A stretch of 64,000 nucleotides of DNA from Siphlonurus alternatus (GCA_949825025.1 OX463781.1:20529630-20593629); one strand, 5' to 3'; shown: positions 37,075-49,722, counted from the first letter of the stretch. Translations and numbers: made by a program. Notes: a model not told the origin generated them from the sequence alone.

Positions 37075-37225
37075 ATACGTTATTCAATTAATTAGTTAGT
37101 TAGTTGATTGTATAATGTTAGTTAATATTTTTTCTCATATAAAAATAATAAAATTTTAATATAGGAAAAAATATCAATAAAAATATTTCGAACCTTCTAA
37201 CAAATCTATAAATGAATTATAATCA

Positions 37226-37792
37226 CAAATGGGGAATTCTCCTACATTTATTTATTTTTTTTTTTTTTTTCAGATGCTCTATGCCTTGAAACTAAATGTC
37301 CTAAAACAAAAAAGTTTCAATTTTCAAAATTGGAGGCATGGGAATTTTTTAAAAATCTTCCTCCTTTTGAATTTAGCGCCAAAACGTGACGTAGAAGCTG
37401 CCTACGCTGCCTAGCAGGCGAAATTTTCCGGCAATAAATTTATATTTTCGATTATCACTCTTAAAGTAAACTGATATTAGAGACATAACTATTGATACTA
37501 TATAGGGTAGAAAAACCTGCTGATTTCGATCGTGTTACTAAAATTTATAGCCAATGACTCCTTGACGCTCAAACTATGATATCAGGCAGTTGTTGTGTGT
37601 TAACTAGGGAGTTTCTACGTCACAATTTTCAGGTTTGCGCGCGGGTTGCATATATACTTTGCCCCTATTCTAATAATCCCTTCATAGTCCCCAAATTTGA
37701 GTTAAAAAAGTTGAAACTTAAGTCAAACTTATTGTTAATATGTACCCTATCATAATATAGTAGTTAAATTAAAATTTGAGTTGTAAGAGAAT
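37226..37792. repeat. Weak foldback with GGGGAATTCTC ends
   Basis: ATGGGGAATTCTC near 37228 pairs with GAGAATTCCCCAT near 37782, and AAAAAGTTTCAATTTT has a mirrored relative AAAAAAGTTGAAACTT. The middle is unpaired, so the element is either old or composite. Confidence 0.5.
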
Positions 37793-37863
37793 TCCCCATT
37801 GCTAATATTAATTTAATTGCAATGCTATATACGTATTATCAATTTTTACTGACAAAATAATGA

Positions 37864-38192
37864 CAATGGAGTACCGACCTCAAATTTTTTTTATTGCAGA
37901 AATGGATAGAGGGTGCAAAAATATGCTACTCTGATTTTTTTCAGATTTTTTAGGGACCGGGAAGTATTGCTAAAAAGTTTTGGCGAGGTCGGGTTCGAAT
38001 CCACGTCCCTTTTGGGTCCTATCTTTCATTAAGAGAGGCGGCAAGAGGCGGCACTTTTTTGCACTTTCAATAATTTTTTAAAAATACTTCCCGGTCTCAG
38101 AAAAATCTGAAAAATTTCAGAGTAGCATATTTTTGTTTTTGCACCCTCTATCCATTTCTGCAATAAAAAAATTTGAGGTCGGTACTCCAATA
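37864..38192. repeat. Foldback element family B, copy 6 with a tRNA T-arm-like centre
   Basis: TGGAGTACCGACCTCAAATT pairs with AATTTGAGGTCGGTACTCCA, and the family arms ATTGCAGAAATGGATAGAGG are present. The centre reads GAGGTCGGGTTCGAATCCAC at 37984-38003, containing an exact Pol III B box (GGTTCGAATCC). Copies 4 and 5 have a different centre. Confidence 0.85.
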
Positions 38193-39110
38193 CACTTAAT
38201 TTTAAATTAAATACCAATCTAAAAATGTTTTTCAACCTTATTAAATATAAAAATAAAATATTGAGGATCTGTTTATCTGGGTAAAAATATTATATTATTT
38301 TACTGTGTTAGGGACCATGCAAGTCCCTAATGATTTGCAATGTTCTCTATCGATAAGTTAAATGTATAGGTTCAAAGTAACTAACTTCTTAAAATAATAA
38401 TATTTTGTCAATATATTATTATAAAAATATAATAAAAATATATTGAAGATTATCAATTATCTTACTAATGATGACTATACAAAATTATTATTTTTACTGT
38501 AATAATTAATAATTATGTGTATTTGATAAATGATGTAGCTAATAATCTGCATAACAAATCTGCTAAGTCTTTAATATGTTTATTTGCAAACAATTTTCCA
38601 TAAAAATTCAAGCTCACAGAAATTTTGAATAAAATTTTAATTGTTGTCTTTCAATTTATTTTGCTTTTTAGATGTCAAAATAAATTTGGTAAACAGCTAT
38701 ATATAATAACCCATTATTAATATTAATAATTAACTTGAGCTAGGGAACAAACCTATAGGAAACCACAATGTTAATATATGTAATATTAATTAACTATAAA
38801 GCCGTTTGAATCCCACACATTTTAGTGCTCAGTAGCTGGGTGAAAAAGAACAAGAGTTTTTTTGGGGGGAGCTCTACAGAATATAGGGGGAAGTGAAAAA
38901 TTCAAAAGTGTCGAAGAAATAATTATTATTACATTATTACTAATTAATATTAATATATTTATATATAATGATACGTAATTATATTATATGTATATTATAT
39001 ATAATATTTATAATAACAGCACGTGTGTAATACAAAAATACATGCTAATTTATCGTAAAATACATAATTATATTAATATTACATTATAATTATTGTATTT
39101 TTCTTTCTCA
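38193..39110. other. 3' flank of GST B
   Basis: AT-rich, with no gene visible. Confidence 0.45.
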
Positions 39111-40254
39111 TTACTTGCTCTTTTCTCTGAGCTCTTCCAACTTAGCAAGGGTACTTTTTGGTGGTGGGTTGATGAAATAATAGTGTAGATCATCCATGCA
39201 AGGCTTGAGACCCTCCCACAACTTAGGGCACTCCTTCTTGAAGGTTTCGTACCAGCGCGCGACTGTCGGGTACGGGCTGAAGTTGAAGTTGGCTGACTCG
39301 AGACACATGGTACCTGAAGCCAGTGAGATGTCCGCGATGGTAACTTGGTCTGCAGACAATAACAAATAAAATTATAATTGTCCTGATCAATGTGTTTTAC
39401 AGATTGCTTGATTAATTGTATATAATATGGTTAAAAAAAAGTGCATTTTATTATACATCTCCCATGAACATCCTCCCAAGAATGTAAAATAATTATTTAA
39501 GGTATTCTGATCAGTCTGATCACAAACAATTCTAAGCACCGAGGAAAACGTCGAATGCTGATGTTTATTCAATATATAAACTTATATGTAATATGTATAA
39601 TTACATTTTGCATTATTATGACGTCTATATGAACTTCCGTTTTTTTTGTATTACGATCGACTTAATGAATTAAGAGCTCTTATTATATATTCCTGGATTT
39701 CCTGGTCTGATATGAAGTTGAAACAAAAATGTTATATATAGTATACTAAATTTGCAGTGCATTGAACATTCATTTAATATTATTTTCTAGATAAAATGTT
39801 ATCAAGCTAATTATAAAAATTATAATACCTCCAGCAGCAAAGCGCGTGTTTTGGCGTACTAAAATGGTCTCAAATACTGATAACGCCTTAAGTGCCTTCT
39901 CACGCAGCTTATCAGCATCCTCATCCACTCCAAAAGCTTCACCCAACTGTGGAAAAATTTAACGAATAGTAAAATTTGTTTGAACGGGGAGTCGAATATC
40001 AGATCCAGTTGCATTCTTGCAATATATTTAATTTTATTTTTATTTTATTTTTATTTTGGAACTTCTTTTTGGTTGTACAAGACAAACATATGTTCAAGTC
40101 AAAATTGGACAAAATACAACATAAAAACATCAAACTTAAACACATTTACATAAGTTATTTAACACTATCAAACACAATCACTGACAATAATAATAAAAAC
40201 AAAATACAAGCCAAAGTCACCATTAATACTGATAAATTTTAGTTTATGTGGAAC

Positions 40255-40287
<33 letters not shown>

Positions 40288-40302
40288 CATACATATATAT
40301 AT

Positions 40303-40367
<65 letters not shown>

Positions 40368-42656
40368 CACATACACATATACACACACATACATATATGT
40401 ATATATACATATACATACATATATATATATCAGTCAATACAATGTATATGTAAATTTATAATTTTGTTTATTTTATAATCCTGATAATACTTTTTCAGAC
40501 ATTTTATTACTCTCAAAAGCTTTAATAGAGTAAAACTCTTTATTGATCAATACATTCTTTAATTTTGTGCGAAAAAGTTTATTGGTTTTTATTTCTTTCA
40601 AACATGCTGGTAAAAATTCATAAAATTTTGCTGTTTGATACATTGCACAGTTTTTGAAAAATTGTGTGTTATGTCTTTCAGTAACTACATTCGATTTATT
40701 CCTAGTATTATAGTCATGATAGCCATCATTCTGAACATAAAAATTTGGATGATTTTTTTTGAATGAGGCACAATTTAAAATATAAATGCAAGGGACAGTT
40801 AACATTTTATTAGCCTTAAAATGTGAAACACACGACTGTCCTTTTGGTATTCTTAAAATCGTTCTAAGTGCTCTCTTTTGCAAAACAAAACATCGATTCA
40901 ATAGTTCCGATTTACATCCCCAATTTATTATGCCATATGCCAAATGTGGATAAACATACGCATAATATATGGTTAGCAAGGTTTCATGAGATACATGATT
41001 CCTGATTGTATATAACATAAAATTGGCCGAATTTATCTTCTTACAAATCGCATTTACATGTAAAGACCAATCCAAACTTTCATTAATGTGTAGACCAAGA
41101 AACTTAACAGACTCTGCTCTTTTAATTGTTTTCCCGGCTAATTGCAACAAATAACTATTCAAAGGGATTTGTCTAGGGGAATGAAATTGGATGTATTCGG
41201 TTTTAGTTGAATTTAATATTAGCTTATTATTTGTACACCATGTATGTACCTCTTCAATAGTAAGTTTAATCTTACGAATTAATTCATCTTCGGCTTCTGC
41301 TGTGATTATAGCTGTAATATCATCAGCATACTTTACTAATACCGCATTCTTGACATGATCTGATAAGTCATTTGTTCCTGTATTAAACAATGTGGCTGAC
41401 ATTTTTCCTCCTTGAGGAATTCCAAGTGTAATCGGTAATTTGTCTGATTTATATGTAATATTTTGGCCGTTAGAATTTGAATTTAATTCAACATATTGTT
41501 GTCTGTTAGTTAGATATGAATCTAATAGATTACGACTCGAAACTCCTATTCCCATGTTATCAAATTTATTCAATAATACATCTTTATTTAGACTATCAAA
41601 CGCTTTAGATAAATCAAAAAATATTGCAACGCAAAATAGTTTATTATCTATTGCCATATAAACGTGGCTTAAAAGATCAAATAGTGCTGTATCAGTAGAA
41701 CGGTCTTTCAAGAATCCATGTTGACAGGGAGTAATAATAATTGTAGTAATAATTGCTTATTACTACACGGTGTTTGGTATATTGGTGCTTACAGCGTGGT
41801 TCACGACGCACCAGTAGTAGGAGGTCATGTTGTACATGAGTCGGTGGTTGACGACAGCGCGATTGCGAGGATCGCGAGGGTACAGTGACTCTTGGTCTGC
41901 ACCGTAGCGTTCGCACAGGTACTGCATGATCGCCACGCTAGGAAATGTAAATTAATGACGAGCTATACTTAATTCATAGAGTGCTTAACTCAACAGCTGT
42001 TTGGAATGAAATATTAAATATTATATAAATTAAATGGCACTGTAACAGGCCTATAATATATATAAAATTCATATTAAATTATAACTGATGAGATCGAGTG
42101 AATTTAACTCCTATAATATGAAATCTAAATGCATTTTATTAATATGTTTATAGATATATATTATAATCATCCGGGGAAAAAATTGGGATCGAGGCCTGCT
42201 ATTCCGTAAAAATTATTTTTTAATAACGATGTACAGTTTTATAAATTTAAAGGACTGATGGGTATATTAAAGCTATAGCCTCGACCCTGGATCCTTGCTG
42301 ATGGATATAATATAGTTTTAATTTTATATAAAATTAATAATATGTCTGTGTGAAAAGTAGAACGAAAGAAATTATTATGCTGCGAAAATCACCTTTCACT
42401 TAGAAATAGACCATCGTCTTCCAGTACAGGCAGTTCCCTTTGTGGATTTCTCTATAACAAAAGTAGGAGAAAATAAATGGTTAGAAAATTTGTTTTATTT
42501 CCTTCTACGTCTGCAAAGTACCTTGGAGTGTTCTTCGCTGAGATGCTCGCCCTTCAGGTAGTCCATTTCGACCGCGGTGTAGGGCTGCTTGAGGGCCGCC
42601 AGAGTGGACTGCACGGCCGCGCTCGGCGGACTCAGGCGCGCAACGAACAACCGCAT
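39111..42656 (-). CDS. Glutathione S-transferase B, delta/epsilon-like, five coding exons
   Basis: Predicted 231-aa paralogue of GST A. Exons on the minus strand: 42656-42522, 42451-42393, 41937-41793, 39946-39829, 39349-39111. Their lengths and phases are identical to GST A (135, 59, 145, 118, 239), so the two arose by duplication of a whole gene. N-domain: Ser9 in LSPPS, GEHL, P53 of ELPVLEDDG and E64-S65. C-domain: [18 protein letters not shown] and TIADIS. Exon 1 substitutions (MRLFVARLS versus MRVFMMRGS) and changed residues around [11 protein letters not shown] suggest altered substrate range; that is inference. Intron 3 is enlarged by a LINE copy and a (TA)n tract. The ATG again follows CTGCAG, an apparent acceptor from a first exon ending at 42864. 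Confidence 0.9.
40254..40436. repeat. Mixed (TA)n / (TACA)n microsatellite
   Basis: TA runs alternate with TACA and CA repeats. It lies directly 3' of the LINE and may be part of its tail. Confidence 0.93.
40473..41735 (-). mobile_element. Non-LTR retrotransposon, 5'-truncated, intact 3' half of the RT
   Basis: An uninterrupted frame of about 412 residues (TAA at 40473) on the minus strand contains, in order, [13 protein letters not shown] just upstream of its first Met, the RT motif [11 protein letters not shown], the motif GIPQGG, the catalytic [17 protein letters not shown] and the C-terminal YNTRNKS / [13 protein letters not shown] region. The endonuclease and the start of the RT are missing, so it cannot move itself. 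The lack of stops suggests a recent insertion. It lies in GST B intron 3 in the sense direction. A degraded relative lies at 21957-22647. Confidence 0.9.
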
Positions 42657-42863
42657 CTGCAGCACGGGCTAAATTGTCAGACTCATCAGTGTAATATTTT
42701 CTGAAAATAATCAGTTATGAGAATATTGTATATATGGATGTTAAATATAATTGTTAATGCCATGTACTCACTGTACGTGGCACGTAATACGTACAAGCTC
42801 ATCAATTTGGTATAATAATTAAGTCATATATATATATACAGTATAAAGTATTGCCATATTTAC

Positions 42864-43022
42864 CTCGGAGTTGGTTTATGAAGTCTGAGAGCCCTCGTCT
42901 CTGAATGTCTGAATGATATGATAGCAGTGAATGAGGAGTGTGGCGAGCCTTCTACAACTAATTGTAAGTTGCAAGGTCCACCGAGAGATTTATCTTTCTA
43001 TTAATTAATTGAACAGTGTTGC
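42864..43022 (-). promoter_or_regulatory. Probable untranslated first exon and core promoter of GST B
   Basis: CGAG|GTAAAT at 42864 on the minus strand is a good donor pairing with the CTGCAG before the ATG. GCAACACTGTT (plus 43012-43022), GACCTTGC (plus 42971-42978) and a CATTCAG segment match the GST A first-exon region, although the surrounding bases have diverged. Confidence 0.6.
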
Positions 43023-44495
43023 CGATGCCATACATGTATAAAATATAATACTTTTAAATTGACAAGTGAATATTAATTATAAGACGTTTAAAAGTTTTTA
43101 CAACCTTATCTTTAATAGTATCAGTTATATCCACAGCACGAAAGTATTTTATATATTTTTATAATAATAGTATTATATAATTCATAATCATTTTATTGCT
43201 CTTTGATTGTACAACAATATAAGCACGTCATAAACAACAATCACAAACACTTTGAAAGCACGTCAATAAAAAAAAACATAACAAATAATCCTGCATACAA
43301 GCAAATCAAAGCAGTATAAACAATTATCTTATGGTAACACTCCCTGCAATTGAAACTAAATAATCACTCCAAAACATAAATGATTATAATAACAAGACAA
43401 TTCTCCATTATAATGAACACTATCATTATACATGATAGTTTCATTTCAAAATGATTATAAAACATTTTTTTAACTCACAATCTCATAAAAAAAATCTCAG
43501 CTAGTTAAATTATGAAATATCTAGTTTCATATTTATTTTATTTTTAAAGAATCTTTAGTTAAAATTAAATTTCATCAAGCTATTCAAGCTCTTAATTGTT
43601 ATACACACAGAGTTTAATCTGGGACTATAACTTAATTACTATAAACTTTCAGGCAATTCCAGGCCTTTCGTCAGAACATAATTCTAAAATATGGTTCATA
43701 ATCTTATTGAAGTATTCTTTTATTATATTTTATTTTTGTACTCTTTATTTAAACTTTATTTCGTGCTCTCATTAACAGTCCGTTTGCTAATTTTGACACC
43801 TTCCATATAGAAACATGTTTTTCTCATGCATGGCCCCTTAAAGGTTTGCAGCCTTTGCTCGCTTGAAGTATGACTGGTTGCATACACGCAAGGTATGGAA
43901 TTGACGAAGTATTTAATTGCAGTGTTTTTAATACAATAAAAGCAAGGATAATATATATATTTTCTCCATGAATAAAAGCCTTTTCAAACTGAAATTGAAT
44001 TAAGGACAAAATTGTAATAAAGCCCCCACACACTATTTGGGAGTTAGGTAATTGACTTATTTTTAGATAATTTTGACTTTTTTGTGTATAAAAAATAGTA
44101 AATGCATCCACTACAGTATATTTTGTTTTTCAAATGCGCCCCTTCTCCCCTGCCTTCTTACTGGAGCTACCGGTAATTCATTATAAATATAGCAACTGTG
44201 GCTACATGTTGTTATTTTGTGCAAGTGCCACATTATTGATGCATATATTATAGATATGTTTTTTCTATATTCCAAAATTTTAAGTTCTTTTAATTATTGA
44301 AAAAGAAAACAAATAAAAAATGTTAATTTAAAAATAATTAATTAGATTTTATTTTTATATTTAAATACAATATCGTATTTTTTTTTTAGAGATTTACATA
44401 ATATTTCATAAAGATAAACAAGTGTATATATACAATATATTAATAACAATGTTTCTCAACAAAGCCAGTGTGAAAATCATTGATTGGCTGCCTCG
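43023..44495. other. Spacer between GST B and MTRES1
   Basis: AT-rich, ordinary sequence. It contains the MTRES1 3' UTR at its right end. I see no supported gene. Confidence 0.45.
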
Positions 44496-46585
44496 TCAAT
44501 CATCATAGTCCTCTATGGTGAGCTTGGGGTATCGTCGCACGCGCACCGTCAATCGCTCGGTGTCACGCTCGGTGGCGGAGAGCACTTCTATCCTTGTCAC
44601 AATAATGAACTGGCTCGGGTTGTCGGGACTGGGACCTCGCAGGACATCTATCTCGTCTCCTACGTGCACCTGAACATGGACAATACAGTTTATCACACAT
44701 GGCATTGAAGTTTAAAGCCAATAATAATTTTTTTGCATCAGAAAATTAGCCATGAACAGTTCAGTATGTAGTTTGCAATAAATAGATTTTAAATACTGAT
44801 ACAGCATGCTAACTAAGAAAAATTAGGATTAACAATGATTCAATATAATTTAAATTAATTTGAAACAAATTACTTCTAAAATTTGACAAGTTGAGTCTAA
44901 TTTCCATATACATTTGCATTTAAGTATTACATTGTTTACAATAACAAAGAATACTTAATTACTGTGTACCGGCTTTACAAAAATTGTTAGATTTATTAAA
45001 AAATGATTAAGTTATATTTGGATGCATTATTTTTTTATTAAAAGTTTGTGGTAAAACAAAACAACATACCGGAGAGCTCTTCTTCAACAGCTTTTTCCCG
45101 TTCACTCGAATTTTACTTTCATAGAATAAGGTTTCCACTTTACTGAAACAAACAATTAGAGAAAATAAGTTCTCAATAAAAAAATAAAACACACACACAC
45201 ATGGTTTAAGAATAAAATAATGTATGAGAGTAAAGAATTCCTGGGTGTAAAATATAAAATATACGTAGATGATAAAAATACTTATAATAAAATTAATGAT
45301 AATGGAAAGATGCTGGGTAAACTCACTTTCTAGCCATATTTAAACTGGCTTTGAGCAGGAGATCGGTCCTCAGAGAAGTTACCACGAGGTTCACGGTCTT
45401 TGAGTCCTTGCCCTTGGTCCAGTCTTCGTCTTCCACTGGCCGTCGTTCCTCGTCCTCATCATCGGACTGCAGATCCTGCAAGAGTCATCATATATTATCA
45501 TGTTAGTGCTGTTGCAGAATTAATGTACGGTTACAAGAGTAAACGAAATTTGTTGCTGTTATTTATTATCAGAAATTCCTCTTTCTGAAATGAAATAATC
45601 TTTATTTTTTTTTTTGAAATGAAATAATCTTTATTTTAGCTTTCGCTATTTAAATTCATAATAGTTGGTTACATATTAATTAATTGATTTTACAATATCA
45701 CATAAAAATTTGTTTCATAATTTTTTATGCCTACAGAACGAACCAATATATTAAAACAGAAATAGCAAAATACCAATTAACATATAAAATAGTTTTACAA
45801 ATAATTACTTACACAATGAATATATAATTAACTGCTATATATAGGGAAATCTTTCCTTCACATATATAATACATAGCCTTTTAAACATTTTTTTATTATG
45901 ACATATTTTTATATTATCTGGTAGTTCATTGAACAATTTTTTCCCACAGTTATAAATTGATCCATCTGATCTTTGTTTATTGACACATTTTCTGAAAAAA
46001 TTGTTACATCCTCTTGTATTATAAGTATGCATCTCACTATTTTTAACAATTTCACTTTTAAAATGCTTAGGAAATTTATCATGAATAATATCATAAAAAA
46101 ATAACAGTACTTTTAATGCATATCTTTGTTTTACACTCAACCATTGCAGAATTTCCAACAACAATATAGTATGAGTTCTTTTATTACAGCCCAATATAAT
46201 TTTCATCGCTCTGTCGCTCTGGGGATGTACTCACAAATAAAATATGTATACATTATGCATGTCTATAACTGGTGTGTATATTCTATAATGATAATGAAAA
46301 ATAGGAGTTACAAATACAATTAATATGCTATGAATTAAAGGTAACCTTTTCAGCAGTCTTGGAAGATCCCTTCTTCCCTTTCCATCGACAAGGGGGTGTC
46401 ATAAGAACGGATTCCTTGCATCCATTGTTTTTCTCTGATAGCCAGCCACAGCAAATAGAACTTCTAAGAACTCTACATGATTTCACATGAAATTTACTGA
46501 TGTGAACAGCTTTAGAGTCAATTTTTATGGCCATTAATCTACCAAGGGTCACTGAATTCCTCCAACACTGGCGAAGGGGAAACAT
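44496..46585 (-). CDS. MTRES1: Mitochondrial transcription rescue factor 1 (S4-like RNA-binding), four exons
   Basis: Predicted 211-aa protein. Human MTRES1 (C6orf203) is a mitochondrial RNA-binding protein with an S4 domain that protects mitochondrial transcription and assists mitoribosome quality control. Exons on the minus strand: 46585-46346, 45475-45327, 45142-45070, 44669-44496, phases 0, 2, 0, total 636 nt. The N-terminus is basic and Arg-rich (MFPLRQCWRN), fitting a mitochondrial targeting peptide. An acidic stretch SDDEDEERRPVEDEDW follows. The S4-like region runs LLLKASLNMARNKVETLFYE, then IRVNGKKLLKKSSP, then VHVGDEIDVLRG. The exon 1 donor GTTACC is weaker than the others. Intron 1 contains a LINE fragment. 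Confidence 0.88.
45590..46215 (-). mobile_element. LINE 3' fragment (family D) in MTRES1 intron 1
   Basis: A minus-strand frame (to 45835) contains LSVKQRYALKVLLFFYDI, YNTRGCNNFFRKCVNK and GKKLFNELPDNIK. It matches the 3' end of the element at 47105-48472 closely. Its 3' end carries a duplicated TAAAGATTATTTCATTTC tail. It is 5'-truncated and lacks the catalytic motifs. Confidence 0.85.
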
Positions 46586-47104
46586 TTTATAATAATTTTA
46601 ATTTCAACTTTAAAAAAAATGTAATTAACTATTTATTATTTATAAAATTGTAAACTTTTTTAAAGACGACAACTGAGGCTAAATAATTATGATTTATAAT
46701 CTGTGATTTAATTGTTAAATAACAAAATAACACTGAAGTAACACTACATTCACCACAAAGTTGTTTCGGAGCTCAATTCAAACAGCTGATTTGTCGCGTT
46801 TGTCGTCTGCTAGAACGTTGAAAAAAATTACGGTAGTCTGCTGCCTCCTATCAGCAGTGCTGTGAACTGCTTGTTAATATTGGAAAAACCGCGAATCTGC
46901 AGCAGTTGAATTTTAATGAACATTTTTATAAATATGATAAAAATTAGTATATGATAAATTAATTCATACTTCAGGGTATTTCTTTAATATAAGAAATTGT
47001 GTAAAGACCTAAAGACTTTAAAAAGAGAAGTATAGTTTTTTTGAAATTTTTATTCAATAATACAAAAATATAACACAAATGCATATATATGTCATAACAT
47101 CGTC
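46586..47104. promoter_or_regulatory. Likely MTRES1 5' UTR and promoter
   Basis: About 46735-46900 is less AT-rich than its flanks and lies immediately upstream of the MTRES1 ATG. I placed it by position; no certain core element was found. Confidence 0.35.
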
Positions 47105-48472
47105 ATATATTTGAAATTTGAAATAATCTTTCTTTAGCTTTCGCTATTCAGTACAAATATAGTTTATATATTGTTTTGATTAAACAATATAAAACAGGTG
47201 GTTCATAAAATTAAAATTTATGATAGTTCATAGAATTTTATGCCTACAGTACAATATTTTTAGGATACAAAAAACCATCTTAATAATTATACATTTTATA
47301 GTTACCAATTATAGCTATAAAAAAAAAAATAAAATATATCATTGACTTAATTATTACATATAATTATAATCTTATACATTTATCTGGTATACACAAATTT
47401 TTCTTTAACAAATTCTATACATAATCTTTAAAACATGTTTTTTGTAGGACATGTTTTTATATTAATAGGCAATTTATGAAACAATTTTTTACCACAGTTA
47501 TAAATTGATCCTTCCGATCTATGTTTGTTAACACATTTTCTAAAATAATTATTGCAGCCTCTTGTATTATAAATATGCATTTCACTATTCTTAATAAGCT
47601 CTTTTTTAAAATGAATTGGAAATTTATCATTAATAATATCATAAAAAAATAGCAGCACCTTTAAGGCAAACCTTTGTTTAACACTAAACGTAACCATTGC
47701 AAAGTTTCTAGCATCAATTTTATATGGGTTCTTTTTTTACAACCCAATACAATTTTCATGGCTCTGTTTTGCAGTCTCTGCATGTAACATATTAATATTT
47801 ATCTTACTTGTATTAAAAAACAATGATGCGCAATATTCAAAATGAGGAGCAATTATGGTTTTGAAAAACCATTATTTTACACCAAGTACTTAAAAACCCT
47901 GAAATTCTGCATAAATAACCAATTTTTTCCCAATTTTCTTTGACATCATCTCAACATGATCATTAAAACTCAGTGTACAATCAATTAAAATACCAAGATA
48001 TTTTACATTTTTTTTTTCAAATTTAAGTACTTCTCCGTCTAAAATAATATTTACATTTGGATTATCAGCAAAAATATTATTTATCTTACGATTTGAACTT
48101 GCAATTATCATACAAGTAGTTTTTTTTTTTTTTTTTACATTTAGTTTTAATTTGTTCAGATGAAACCAATAACTTAGTTTTTCTAGATCCTTATTGAGAT
48201 CCTCACATAATATTTTAAATTTCTTACCTGAGATTGAGATAAGAGTATCATCTGCAAACAAATTAATCAACGAGCTATCTACATGTAAATGCATATCATT
48301 TATATATATAATAAACAGCAATGGACCTAACACTGAACCTTGCGGAACTCCGACATTACATGCCCGAAATTCAGAAGATTCATTACCAATAACAGTACAT
48401 TGTTCTCTGCCTTCTATATAAATAGCTTTCGAACCATTGCAACACCATTCCATCAATCCCATAACACTTCAG
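47105..48472 (-). mobile_element. Non-LTR retrotransposon (family D), 5'-truncated, frameshifted
   Basis: The minus-strand frame at 48462-47890 has VGVPQGSVLGPLLFIIYIND and NLFADDTLIS (catalytic Asp pair), then KYLGILIDCTLSFNDHV. A second frame at 47697-47428 has YNTRGCNNYFRKCVNK. The frame change near 47890-47700 and the poly(T) slip at 48121 show it is inactive. The 3' tail GATTATTTCAAATTTCAA resembles that of the copy inside MTRES1. Confidence 0.88.
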
Positions 48473-48782
48473 TTTATTAATTAAAATATTTGCATAACTA
48501 TTTTTATAAATAACAATTATAAATTATTAAAATAATAATATTTAAATTATAATATATACTTAGTCTTAATTGTTTTATACAGCAATAAGTGTTTACCTTT
48601 TTATATTGTGATACTGTATTATTTTATTGGTCACGGATAAAAATTAATTAATTAAGTCATGCCATATGCACTACTTGCATATTATTATAATTATTATAAT
48701 TTTTACGATGTATAATACTATATATATAATTAAGAAACAATTGAACTGTTCTCCAATTGATTGATCTATATTTTCTATTCAG
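48473..48782. other. AT-rich sequence, probable intron end of the next feature
   Basis: It ends in a pyrimidine-rich tract and TTCTATTCAG, a convincing splice acceptor. Confidence 0.4.
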
Positions 48783-48993
48783 TTACACGAGGAAGAAAGA
48801 AGAAGTACATTCGAGCAATAGCGCAGCAGGGCCACAGCAGTACATCAAAGCCGAGAAGTACGCAGACTTGCCAAGTATGTGGGTAAGTACGATCGAGCTA
48901 GTAGCTGCCGGACATGCTTACTACCCGTGGTATTACTCGATCGTTCGCACTTTTTTCCTACAGAGAAGAGAGTCTTACGCCTTTGACCCGTAG
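48783..48993 (+). CDS. Last two exons of an unidentified plus-strand gene
   Basis: Exon 48783-48882 is preceded by a strong acceptor and followed by G|GTAAGT. An 81-base intron ends in TTTTTTCCTACAG, and the last exon runs 48964-48993 to TAG. The frame YTRKKEEVHSSNSAAG... then ...KAEKYADLPSMW joins in phase to RRESYAFDP and the stop. Composition is markedly less AT-rich than around it. This would be a charged, soluble C-terminal tail, perhaps of a membrane protein. I do not recognise it, and the upstream exons are not visible. A second open frame through the first exon (RKKKYIRAIAQQG) cannot be excluded. Confidence 0.4.
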
Positions 48994-49722
48994 TTTATTT
49001 TCAGCACATGCATATCCCACCTCATCCTCTCCATATGCATCACGCACATGCAGCAAGCTCAATTAATGATTCATTCACATTTCTGGTTTATCCTCCCTCG
49101 CTGTTTCTAACTAATACTATAAGTGTCTCGAACGTAAATTTCGAAGGAGAGATCTTATTCTAATTTAAAAAAAAAAAGGCACGTATAATTTTTACAAGAG
49201 AACTCAAGTGACACAGGTATACAGGGTTTTGGGACTAAAAAAAATCTTCTCAGTATGCATCTGGTCAATCTAGGAGGCAGTGGGTGAGTCTATTACACCC
49301 AATTCATTGAAGGAAAAAAAATCTCATCATGGTCTGTTGAAAAAAAAAAATAATGTTTTCGACACTAAAACTCTATGTATTTATGATTATTGTACACATT
49401 TAATATACAATAATCGTTAATTTTCACTTAATTTAAAATATATTATTATTAACCATGACTGTATTATAATTTACGCCAATCAATTAAATTCCGACATGAT
49501 AAAAATTGCTCTTTAATTAACTACATGTTATTTCCTTGTTTTTTCACCCGCTAATTAGGTGTTATGTCAAAATAGTATTGCTAATAAATTACTTAATATA
49601 ATAAATATAATAATATAATTATGCATATATTATAGCCATTAAAATTTCTCATTCAACTGATTAACGTTTCATATTAATTAATTGGAGAAAAAAAGTTTAT
49701 ACAGTTGCATTTTGTATGTTAA
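48994..49722. other. 3' flank and AT-rich spacer
   Basis: Possible 3' UTR of the preceding feature, then AT-rich sequence with A runs. Confidence 0.4.

Noticed and set aside
37984..38003. A tRNA gene
   Set aside because: There is only a T-arm-like stretch, with no acceptor, D arm or anticodon arm around it.
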